DNA of 51,506 nucleotides, taken from contig SYHX01000054.1 of assembly GCA_005799025.1 (NCBI GenBank), positions 1 to 51,506 on the forward strand, given 5' to 3'. This stretch comes from Bacteroidota bacterium (lineage in GTDB: Bacteria; Bacteroidota; Bacteroidia; UBA7662). The notes beneath the pieces were generated by a model that saw only the letters and a program-made list of their open reading frames with translations, was not told the DNA's origin and ran no database searches. The position numbers and the translations under genes are program-made. Below are positions 15,932 through 23,790 of the stretch, one piece after another; the stretch's first letter is position 1; the number at the start of each line of letters is the position of its first letter.

Positions 15932-16885
15932 TTGTCGATTCATGTTGAGCAATTAAGTCGCCTCTACGGCAGTCAAAAAGCGGTGGACGGCTTGAATTTC
16001 CAAATTCCTGGAGGTCAGGTGGTAGGCTTGCTCGGTCCTAACGGAGCGGGAAAATCAACCACCATGAAGATGTTGACCTCGTATTTGGCCCCTAGCGCCG
16101 GAAAGGCGAGTATTTGTGGCCATGATGTGGTGGAAAACGCTTTGGAATCGCGGCGAATGCTCGGTTATCTCCCGGAAAGCAATCCATTGTACCCCGACAT
16201 GTACGTGCGGGAATACCTCCTTTCTGTCGCTGCTTATTATCACTTGGAGCAACCGCGTCAGCGTGTTGAAAGGATGATCGAACAAACGGGCTTGGGTCCT
16301 GAAGCCCATAAACGCATTGGCCAACTCTCCAAAGGGTATCGGCAGCGTGTTGGTTTGGCACAAGCTATCGTTCATGATCCCAAGGTGCTCATTCTGGACG
16401 AACCTACTTCGGGCTTGGATCCTAACCAACTCGTGGGTATACGGGAATTGATCATGGGTTTAGCTTCCGCAAAGACCGTGCTCCTCAGCACGCATATCAT
16501 GCAGGAGGTGGAGGCCATGTGTCAGCGTGTGATGATTATTCATCAAGGACGACTGGTTGCTGATGACACCATGACGGCTCTCAAGGCCCATGCCGGAAGA
16601 GTACGCTTGGAGCTTGAATGGGATAAAGAGCCCCGATGGGAGGTCTTGAGGCAAATCCCTGGGGTTGCCTCGGTGCATGCGCATGGGGTATGTTCGGCCG
16701 TGGTGGAGGCTGCTGATGAGACGGACTTGCGAACAGCTTTGTTCGATTGGTCGGTTCAGGAAGGGCTTCGTGTATTGCGCATGGAGGCCCCTGCTGGCCG
16801 TAACCTTGAAGCGGTGTTCCGTGACTTGACCCGAACAATCCCGGGTGGGCAGACAGGCTCCTCTGTTCAATCCAAAGCATCCTGA
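15932..16885 (+). CDS. gldA: GldA, gliding motility ABC transporter ATPase
   Basis: A 317-residue ABC ATPase with Walker A GLLGPNGAGKSTTM (about 33-46), signature LSKGYRQRVG, Walker B VLILDEPTSGLDP and switch LSTHIMQEVE. The C-terminal third is the extra domain found in GldA. GldA with GldF and GldG makes an ABC transporter needed for gliding in Flavobacterium johnsoniae. The start is most likely TTG at 15932, since it yields (M)SIHVEQLSRLYGSQKAVDG, in line with GldA proteins that begin MSIEV. No nearby ATG works: the one at 15942 is out of frame. gldF starts 1 nt after the stop, so translation is coupled. Confidence 0.93.
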   Translation: MSIHVEQLSRLYGSQKAVDGLNFQIPGGQVVGLLGPNGAGKSTTMKMLTSYLAPSAGKASICGHDVVENALESRRMLGYLPESNPLYPDMYVREYLLSVAAYYHLEQPRQRVERMIEQTGLGPEAHKRIGQLSKGYRQRVGLAQAIVHDPKVLILDEPTSGLDPNQLVGIRELIMGLASAKTVLLSTHIMQEVEAMCQRVMIIHQGRLVADDTMTALKAHAGRVRLELEWDKEPRWEVLRQIPGVASVHAHGVCSAVVEAADETDLRTALFDWSVQEGLRVLRMEAPAGRNLEAVFRDLTRTIPGGQTGSSVQSKAS

Positions 16886-16886
16886 T

Positions 16887-17615
16887 ATGTGGGCCGTTTT
16901 GCGTCGAGAGTGGAATGGATTCTTGAATAGCCTGGTGGCCTATATCGCTATGGTGGTCTTTCTATTGATTACCGGTTTGTTTATTTGGGTTTTTCCAGAC
17001 TATTCCATTTTGGAATTTGGGTACGCCCAGTTGGATCAACTTTTTGTGATCGGCCCCTGGGTTTTGATGTTTTTGGTCCCAGCGGTGACCATGCGTTTTT
17101 TTTCGGAAGAGAAGAGAAGCGGTACTGCAGAGCTTTTGTTTACCAGGCCCCTTAGTGATTGGTCTATTGTTACAGGAAAGTTTTTTGCGGGGTGGGCGCT
17201 GGTAGCTTTCAGCGTTTTACCTACATTGTGTTATGTGATTGCCTTGTACATGTTGGCTGAACCCGCGGGCAATATCGACAGTGGCGGTATTGCGGGATCT
17301 TATTTGGGCTTGATTTTGTTGGGGGGTGTATTTGTGGGAATCGGAACCTGGGCCTCGGCCGTCACGGATCATCCGGTGGTTTCCTTTGTTTTGGGCGTTT
17401 TTGTTTGCTTTTTTATGTATTCTGCCTTTGATTCTTTGCGATTTTTGTCTTTGTCAAACCAGACGCTCTTGGTCTTGGAGCAGCTGGGCATAGGGGCTCA
17501 TTTTGAGAGCATGAGCAATGGCGTAATTGATGTTAGAGATTTGGTGTATTTTGTTACAGTGACTTTGTTTTTCCTGTTCTGGACCAGGACCAACCTTCAA
17601 AGCAGGACATGGTGA
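16887..17615 (+). CDS. gldF: GldF, gliding motility ABC transporter permease
   Basis: A 242-residue ABC-2 type membrane protein with about six hydrophobic segments; MWAVLRREWNGFLNSLVAYI at the start and FFSEEKRSGTAELLFTRPLS in the first loop are typical of GldF. It pairs with GldA (ATPase) and GldG. I chose the ATG at 16887, which gives the usual MWA(I/V)L start and sits 1 nt after the gldA stop, rather than an upstream start inside gldA. Its last 7 nt overlap gldG. In F. johnsoniae loss of this transporter stops gliding. Confidence 0.93.
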   Translation: MWAVLRREWNGFLNSLVAYIAMVVFLLITGLFIWVFPDYSILEFGYAQLDQLFVIGPWVLMFLVPAVTMRFFSEEKRSGTAELLFTRPLSDWSIVTGKFFAGWALVAFSVLPTLCYVIALYMLAEPAGNIDSGGIAGSYLGLILLGGVFVGIGTWASAVTDHPVVSFVLGVFVCFFMYSAFDSLRFLSLSNQTLLVLEQLGIGAHFESMSNGVIDVRDLVYFVTVTLFFLFWTRTNLQSRTW

Positions 17616-19336
17616 AACGATATTCCCTGCGTTTTCAGGCCTATTTGAGGCTTACCTTGGTTTTGGTTGCCTTGGTTTTGGTCAATGTGTTGGCGTCTTT
17701 TCAAAATTGGAGATTGGATTTGACTGCTGAGCAACGTTATTCCCTACACCCCAACACCAGAGCCTTGATGGCCGGGCTCAATGATGTGGTCTTTGTGAGG
17801 GTGTACTTAGAAGGGGATTTTCCTCCCGGTTTTCGCAAATTACGGAATGCTACCGAGGATTTACTTCGTCAAATGCGCCGTGAATCAGGCGGAAAATTGG
17901 AATTTGAATTCAAAGACCCATCAGCCCAGCCTGACCGCAAAAGCACCAACGAGCTCTTTGAACAATTGTACAAACAAGGCCTGCAGCCAACGGATTTGCA
18001 AGTGCGGGGGGAGGATAATTCCATGAGTCGGCAGGTTATTTGGCCGGGGGCCATGGTTTATTATCGAGGTCAGGAGAAGTCCGCTAACTTTTTGTTAGGA
18101 GGTAGCCCCGGCGCTACGCCGATGCAGATTTTGAACGCTTCGGAAGAAAATCTGGAATTTGCCTTAGTGGATGCGATTGACAAAATCATTCGCATAAAGA
18201 AACCCAAAATTGCCTTCACCGAGGGACACGGAGAATTGGAGCCAGCGATGGTATCTGATATTGCCAAAACCCTTAGCGAACATTATTCCGTAACGCGCTA
18301 CGACTTGAACAGGGTCGAGGCGGTGCCCGAAGACGTGGACATGCTGGTGATCGCCAAGCCTTCGGCTAATTTCAGCGATTGGACCCGATACAAGCTAGAT
18401 CATTTTGTGATGCGGGGCGGGAGAATTCTATGGTGTTTGGAGGGGGTTGGTGCCTCCATGGATTCCATGGGTCAAGAAAACGCCTTCATGGCCATGCCGG
18501 TGGAGTCGGGTCTTGAAGATTTGTTGTTTCGGTACGGAATCCGGGTGAATGCCAATTTGATTCAAGATTTCCGAGCCGCGCCTATTCCGGTGGTTTACGG
18601 CTCCATGGGTGGTCAACCGCAGACCAAGTTGTTTCCGTGGTATTATTTCCCCTTGGTTTTGGGCGATGGTCAACACCCCTTGTCGCGGAATTTGGATCCA
18701 ATATTGCTTCGGTTTGTGAGCAGCATCGATACGGTTACCGCACCCGGGATTCGCAAACAGGTCCTGTTGGCATCGTCCGATCGCAGCCGGTCCTTGGCCT
18801 CTCCGCTTAGGGTGCATTTGGGTACTGCCACCGAGGCTTTGGAAGAAAGTCAATTTCAGAATAAGCGGATGCCGGTGGCTGTGCTTTTGGAAGGGACCTT
18901 CCATTCCGCTTACCGCAAAAGGGTATTGAATGAATTTGCCCAAAAGGCGGTGGATTCACTCCAAATGCCCAAAAAGGACAGCATCAACAACGGCCGAATG
19001 ATTGTGGTCGCGGATGGTGATTTGTTACGAAACGAGGTTAGGGTCTCCACCGGGGAAATTTACCCGCTGGGCTTGGATCGATTCACCGGCCAGCAGTATG
19101 GGAACCGCAATTTTGCGCTCAATGCCGTAGCCTATTTGCTCGAAGACCGTAGCACCATCGCATTACGTGCTCGTCGAATCAGCCTTCGCCTGTTGAATGC
19201 CGAACGGGTGAAGGAAGAAAAGTTGTTTTGGCAGGTCATGAACCTTGGCTTGCCTTTGTTATTGCTTCTGGCTTACGGTGGCCTTCGATATTACCGTAGA
19301 AGAAGGGCCTTTGTCAAACCGTTGGTGGATTCATGA
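17609..19336 (+). CDS. gldG: GldG, gliding motility ABC transporter auxiliary protein
   Basis: A 575-residue protein with a membrane helix at about 13-32, the NWRLDLTAEQRYSLHPNTR motif that starts GldG periplasmic domains, a long periplasmic region (including FTEGHGELE), and a second helix near 540-558 followed by a basic tail (RYYRRRRAF). This two-anchor layout is typical of GldG-like components that work with ABC-2 permeases. It overlaps gldF by 7 nt and the next gene by 4 nt (ATGA), so the three gld genes and the DUF4340 gene are one translationally coupled unit. Confidence 0.93.
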   Translation: MVKRYSLRFQAYLRLTLVLVALVLVNVLASFQNWRLDLTAEQRYSLHPNTRALMAGLNDVVFVRVYLEGDFPPGFRKLRNATEDLLRQMRRESGGKLEFEFKDPSAQPDRKSTNELFEQLYKQGLQPTDLQVRGEDNSMSRQVIWPGAMVYYRGQEKSANFLLGGSPGATPMQILNASEENLEFALVDAIDKIIRIKKPKIAFTEGHGELEPAMVSDIAKTLSEHYSVTRYDLNRVEAVPEDVDMLVIAKPSANFSDWTRYKLDHFVMRGGRILWCLEGVGASMDSMGQENAFMAMPVESGLEDLLFRYGIRVNANLIQDFRAAPIPVVYGSMGGQPQTKLFPWYYFPLVLGDGQHPLSRNLDPILLRFVSSIDTVTAPGIRKQVLLASSDRSRSLASPLRVHLGTATEALEESQFQNKRMPVAVLLEGTFHSAYRKRVLNEFAQKAVDSLQMPKKDSINNGRMIVVADGDLLRNEVRVSTGEIYPLGLDRFTGQQYGNRNFALNAVAYLLEDRSTIALRARRISLRLLNAERVKEEKLFWQVMNLGLPLLLLLAYGGLRYYRRRRAFVKPLVDS

Positions 19337-20340
19337 AAAAAAACTTGCCTTATTTGTTGGTCTTTGTGGTTTTGGCGGCCTTGAGTTGGTATGTCTGGAA
19401 TAAGCGCAATTCAGGAACCCTGGATCCACACGACACAAACTTTGCGATTGAGGATACCGCTTCGGTAGTTCGAATTTTTATTGCAGATCGCAAAGGACAG
19501 CAATTGACTTTGGAACGCAAGAAGGGCGGGCCTTGGCGAATGGGCTCAGGCAAAACGCCACGACCTGATGCGGTATTCACCTTACTTGAGACCTTTAGGC
19601 GCTGGGAGGTTAAAACGCCAGTTCCCAGGCCTGCGGTTCAGAATGTTTTCAAAAGCTTGTCCACCATAAGCGTGAAGGTAGAGGTTGCCATGGCGGATGG
19701 TTCTGTGCAGGTTTACTATATTGGATCGGGCACCCAGGACATGAGGGGGACCTACGCCATGAAGGAGGGGTCCGAGCTTCCTTATATTCTTCATTTGCCG
19801 GGATGGGAGGGGTATTTGAGTACCCGTTTTTTTGCCAACGAAGAAGAAATGCGGGAAAGGGTTTTGTTGCGCCTTCAGCCAAGCAATTTGGAAAGGCTGA
19901 TTGTGGAATATCCCGCCGAGCCAGCGAACAGCTACGATTTAAGAATTATGCCCACCGGAAACTTTGAATTGCGGGACTTGAGCGGGTCAAATTTGTCATG
20001 CAATCAACGAGCAGCAGCGGCTTTATTTGCTGGATTCGCCTTTTTGCCGGTGGAGGGATTTGAAAACATGCAACCCATGAGGGACAGTGTCCCGGGACGG
20101 GTGCCCGAGAAAATGCGCCTCAAACTTTGGGAAAAGGGCGGAAAGCTTCATTTTATTTCGGTCTATCCCAAAAGCCAACTTAACCAACTCGATGTTGTTC
20201 TGCTGAATGTGGCCCCGGATATAGACCGTGATTATTTCTACCATCACGGGATGAATGATTTTGGGGTTCTTCAGAAAAGAGCCATTCCATGGTTTTATGC
20301 TACAAAACCTCAATTAAGCGAAGAGGGTGTTGGGCCCTGA
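19333..20340 (+). CDS. DUF4340-like membrane-anchored protein
   Basis: A 335-residue protein with one N-terminal membrane helix (about 5-22) and a periplasmic body. The opening FAIEDTASVVRIFIADRKGQ, the later LERKKGGPWRMG and the overall layout resemble DUF4340 proteins, which often follow GldG-like genes in ABC-2 transporter clusters. Its exact role is unknown; by position it is a likely accessory of the GldAFG transporter. The start overlaps the gldG stop as ATGA. dnaN follows after 41 nt, where a separate promoter could sit. Confidence 0.75.
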   Translation: MKKNLPYLLVFVVLAALSWYVWNKRNSGTLDPHDTNFAIEDTASVVRIFIADRKGQQLTLERKKGGPWRMGSGKTPRPDAVFTLLETFRRWEVKTPVPRPAVQNVFKSLSTISVKVEVAMADGSVQVYYIGSGTQDMRGTYAMKEGSELPYILHLPGWEGYLSTRFFANEEEMRERVLLRLQPSNLERLIVEYPAEPANSYDLRIMPTGNFELRDLSGSNLSCNQRAAAALFAGFAFLPVEGFENMQPMRDSVPGRVPEKMRLKLWEKGGKLHFISVYPKSQLNQLDVVLLNVAPDIDRDYFYHHGMNDFGVLQKRAIPWFYATKPQLSEEGVGP

Positions 20341-20381
20341 TGGCTTACCTTTATTGCTAAATCACCTATTAATATATGCAC

Positions 20382-21509
20382 ATGAGATTCATCGTTTCCT
20401 CTTCAGCCCTGCTACGCCAATTACAGACGGTTCAGGGCGTTATACAGACCAACAGCGTTCTTCCTATTCTGAGCCGTTACCTTTTTGATGTGGAAGCCAA
20501 TAATCTTACTATTTGCACCACGGACCTCAACACCACCATGAGGACGAGGCTGACAGTCGAAGGCAAAGGGCAGGCCAAAGTGGCTGTCCCTAGCAAAATT
20601 CTTTTGGAAACACTCAAATCTCTGCCCGATCAGCCTATTTCCATTTCCTTTGACCCCAAGTCTTTTGCGGTCGAATTGCATACTGACAAGGGAAAGTTCA
20701 AGCTCTCTGGCGAAAATGGCGAAGAATTTCCGACCCTACCGGATATGCCCGGTAATCAGCATTTTACGTTGCCATCCGATGCCTTGCTTAACGGAATCTC
20801 TAACACCTTGTTCGCGGTTGGTACTGACGATTTGCGTTTGGCAATGACCGGGGTCAAAATGGAATGCGCAGGGGATACTCTCAGCTTTGTGGCAACGGAC
20901 GCCCACAAGTTGGTTTTGCATAAGCAAGGCGGTATCTCTGTTCCTGCAGCTGCAGGGTTCATCGTACCTCGTAAAGCCTTGAATCTTTTGAAAGCGACGC
21001 TTCCCGGTGATGAGACCGCCGTGAAAGTGGATTATAACAATACCCACGTGGCTTTTTCCTTTGGCGATCTAGAATTGGTATGTAGGTTAATTGATCAAAA
21101 ATACCCAGATTATCAGGCCGTTATACCCAAAGAAAGCGCCAACAGGCTTGTTATCAAGCGCACCGAATTTCTCTCGTCTTTACGTAGGATTTCCATTTAT
21201 TCCAGCAAGTCCACCTACCAGGTGAGGTTATCCATCAAAGGAAGTGAACTTCAATTGTCTGCTGAGGATCCGGATGATGCAACCCAGGCGACGGAAATTA
21301 TTTCCTGTAATTACGACGGCGCCGATTTGGAGATAGGTTTCAATGCGCGCTTTTTGGCGGAGATGCTGTCCACATTGTCAGGGGATGAGGTGCAGTTTGA
21401 GTTAAGCCTTTCGAGCAGACCGGGGGTATTGCGGCCTGTGCATCAGGAAGATCAAGAAGATACCTTGATGTTGTTGATGCCCGTGATGCTTTCGGACTAT
21501 CGTTCTTGA
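20382..21509 (+). CDS. dnaN: DNA polymerase III subunit beta (sliding clamp)
   Basis: A 375-residue clamp with three similar domains; MRFIVSSSALLRQLQTVQGV opens the first, TLPSDALLNGISNTLFAV the second and VIKRTEFLSSLRRISIYSS the third, and it ends in the usual MLLMPVML. The ring tethers DNA polymerase III and is loaded by the DnaX complex. I prefer the ATG at 20382, which gives the standard MRFIV start, over the ATG at 20376, two codons upstream. dnaN lies away from dnaA here, downstream of the gld genes, as in other Flavobacteriales. Its stop directly abuts that of the convergent M23 gene. Confidence 0.97.
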   Translation: MRFIVSSSALLRQLQTVQGVIQTNSVLPILSRYLFDVEANNLTICTTDLNTTMRTRLTVEGKGQAKVAVPSKILLETLKSLPDQPISISFDPKSFAVELHTDKGKFKLSGENGEEFPTLPDMPGNQHFTLPSDALLNGISNTLFAVGTDDLRLAMTGVKMECAGDTLSFVATDAHKLVLHKQGGISVPAAAGFIVPRKALNLLKATLPGDETAVKVDYNNTHVAFSFGDLELVCRLIDQKYPDYQAVIPKESANRLVIKRTEFLSSLRRISIYSSKSTYQVRLSIKGSELQLSAEDPDDATQATEIISCNYDGADLEIGFNARFLAEMLSTLSGDEVQFELSLSSRPGVLRPVHQEDQEDTLMLLMPVMLSDYRS

Positions 21510-22838
21510 TTATTTTCCGGCCAACCACGGCAATGGATTAACCTTGGTGGTGCCTTTCCAAAGCTGGAATTGAAGGACTGACTCGCCATCTTCTTGGCTG
21601 GTATGCAAGGTGCCCAGGCCCTGTCCTGTGTTGACTTTCTGGCCTTTGCTTACGGTAGTTTCGGACATGTGTGCATAGACCGTTAGGTATTGACCGTGGC
21701 GTATAATAACGGTTTTCTGCATGCCGGGGATATTGACCACCGCGGTGACTTCTCCGCGAAAGCACGCCTTGACTTCTCCTCCTTTTTCGCCCCGAAGGGT
21801 GATGCCGTCATTGCGTGTACTAATATTTTTGAGATGTGGATGCGCGTGAAATCCAAAAGTTTCACTGACCATTGCCTTGCGTAGGGGCCAAGGTAAACGC
21901 CCTTTGTTTTCTTCAAAGGCTTTACCCAAGGCTTTGGCTTCGGGGGTAAGCTCCAACAAAGCCTGGTTTCGAGCTGGACTGGGATTACTGTTTGCGGTTG
22001 CTTCTTTGTCCTTGTCGTTTTTGGAGGCTTTCAAAGCCGTGAGTCTTGCAGCTTCGATTTCTTTGCGGACCAGGTCCTCAATGCTTTTCTGTAACTTGTT
22101 TCGGGCAACTTCCTGGTTGCGTAAATCCTGGCGTAGTTTTTTCTCGTCTTTTTGAAGGGCCTTAACGATCTTATCTTGTTGTTGACTCTCTTTGCGGAGC
22201 TCTTGTTTGTTGATTTCCTCTTGTGTTTTAAGTGCTTCTTTTTCGATTTTTTCGATTTCCAGATTTCTTTCTTTCTTTGTTATTTCGTTTTGTATTTTAA
22301 TCATTGCTTCGGCTTGATCGCGGCGATATTTGTTATATTGACTTAAATGTCGACTACGGCGCAAGGCTTGGTTGACATCTTTGGCGGAGAGAATGAGTAT
22401 AGCGGGAGACGCCGTTTGTATTTGTCGTTGATACTGGAGTAGTAATTGGGAATATGCTTTCTTGAGCCTTTTAAGATCTGCCTGAATTGAACGAATAACG
22501 CCCTCTAATTCGGTAATTTGTCCCTGGCATAAATTAATTTCACTACTGTAATTGCGTATAATTTTTTCACGCGTTTGGATTTGCCCTCGAATAAGTTCTA
22601 GTTGCTTGAGCTCGCTTCGTTTTTTTTTCTGAATCTGTTCCAGCTCAATCTTGGTTTTTTGGATATTTTCGTTAAGTGCGCGACGCTTTTCTTCAAGCCC
22701 GGCCCTTTGGGGGTTTTTGGATGCCGTTCCGTTTAGTGAAGAATTTTTATCCGAATTTTGGGAATGGACCGGTGAAATATAGATTAACCATATAAAGGAC
22801 GCAAGGACCCCAAAACAATTCTTTGTTACCATGCCCAT
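21510..22838 (-). CDS. EnvC-like coiled-coil protein with a degenerate M23 (LytM) domain
   Basis: A 442-residue exported protein: signal peptide at 1-26, a long Lys/Glu/Gln-rich coiled coil (about 45-280), then a LytM domain (about 315-440). In active M23 peptidases zinc is held by HxxxD-type and HxH motifs. Here the first site reads NDGIT where HxGID is expected, and the LHFE site reads LQFQ; only YAHMS keeps its His. The domain is thus probably not catalytic and acts like EnvC or NlpD, which activate amidases at division. The set TPR lipoprotein, DUF4292 lipoprotein, M23 protein is a recurrent Bacteroidota arrangement. It starts 9 nt after the DUF4292 gene; ATG codons at 22838 and 22832 are both possible. 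Confidence 0.9.
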   Translation of the reverse strand: MGMVTKNCFGVLASFIWLIYISPVHSQNSDKNSSLNGTASKNPQRAGLEEKRRALNENIQKTKIELEQIQKKKRSELKQLELIRGQIQTREKIIRNYSSEINLCQGQITELEGVIRSIQADLKRLKKAYSQLLLQYQRQIQTASPAILILSAKDVNQALRRSRHLSQYNKYRRDQAEAMIKIQNEITKKERNLEIEKIEKEALKTQEEINKQELRKESQQQDKIVKALQKDEKKLRQDLRNQEVARNKLQKSIEDLVRKEIEAARLTALKASKNDKDKEATANSNPSPARNQALLELTPEAKALGKAFEENKGRLPWPLRKAMVSETFGFHAHPHLKNISTRNDGITLRGEKGGEVKACFRGEVTAVVNIPGMQKTVIIRHGQYLTVYAHMSETTVSKGQKVNTGQGLGTLHTSQEDGESVLQFQLWKGTTKVNPLPWLAGK

Positions 22839-22847
22839 CAGTGATTA

Positions 22848-23723
22848 TCAATTGAGTAAGAGCTTATCGTATCCCTTTGGAATTCTAACGGAAGGCGGAG
22901 AAACTTCCTGCAGCTTGGGGTCATTCCAATGCATTTCCAAAAAGAGTTTTTTGCGAGGTAACTGTAAGGCAAAGGTCATGTGGGTAGGTAATGACGAGTT
23001 TTCTGTATTAAAGACATTGAGAAAATCAATTTTGAGGCTGCTACCAGAGGATTGGATTTGAAGTCGGTGTACCTTGGAGGGCCACTGACCCCAATCAGCT
23101 TCAAAAACGGTTTTATCATTTCCCTGTAAGTTCTCTAATTGAATACGAGGAATGGCCGTCCGCACAGGTGGTTTTACACCACGGAGGACAGCCTGTTCAA
23201 TCAATGACTGATGACCGTGAAGCAGAGCGTCTTGAATCCAGCGGTAGTCCAACGAAAAACCTATAGAAGGTTGCAGTTCGGCCCAGGTTCCAACCCAATA
23301 ATTTTCATTAAATCGATTAATAATCCAAATCGAATCAGGTCGGAATAAAATCCGCGCCATTTCAATCCCAAGGACAGGGCGAATGCTAATGTACATAAAT
23401 TGTTGCGGACGAACCAGCATAACAACCGACGATGCGAGATGATTTTCGTTGTAGGTAATATCCCAATTCCCTTCCAATTTGAAGTCGCCTCGTCGGTGAT
23501 CTTTTTGGCCCAAGAGGCCGAACCACTCCTTTTCTAATTCTATGGGACTTGGCTTTGAGGGAGGCACAGGTCGACCATGTCCAGGATTGATTGCCGAGGA
23601 GGAATCATGTGAGTGACCATTGGATTGCATGGAGTCCATCATGCCGCGTTTCGGCGAGGGGATGGATTTGCGGGCGGAATGGCAAGAGACGCCTATAATT
23701 AAGAGACTTACTCCGAAAGCCAT
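22848..23723 (-). CDS. DUF4292 lipoprotein
   Basis: A 291-residue lipoprotein: signal peptide with lipobox IIGVSC near residue 17, then a His/Pro/Ser-rich linker (about 28-62), then a domain of beta-strands (FKLEGNWDITYNENHLASSV, QFMYISIRPVLGIEMARILF) matching DUF4292, a family probably related to outer-membrane lipoproteins of the LolA/LolB type. Its function is unknown. I start it at the ATG at 23723, as the reading from 23942 overlaps the TPR gene and lacks sense before the signal peptide. It lies between the TPR lipoprotein (67 nt upstream) and the M23 gene (9 nt downstream). Confidence 0.82.
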   Translation of the reverse strand: MAFGVSLLIIGVSCHSARKSIPSPKRGMMDSMQSNGHSHDSSSAINPGHGRPVPPSKPSPIELEKEWFGLLGQKDHRRGDFKLEGNWDITYNENHLASSVVMLVRPQQFMYISIRPVLGIEMARILFRPDSIWIINRFNENYWVGTWAELQPSIGFSLDYRWIQDALLHGHQSLIEQAVLRGVKPPVRTAIPRIQLENLQGNDKTVFEADWGQWPSKVHRLQIQSSGSSLKIDFLNVFNTENSSLPTHMTFALQLPRKKLFLEMHWNDPKLQEVSPPSVRIPKGYDKLLLN

Positions 23724-23790
23724 CCTAACAAGGCAAGATAAAAGCGTGGTAGAAATACTAAAAGCGATGGAACAAGGCAATTTGAATGAA

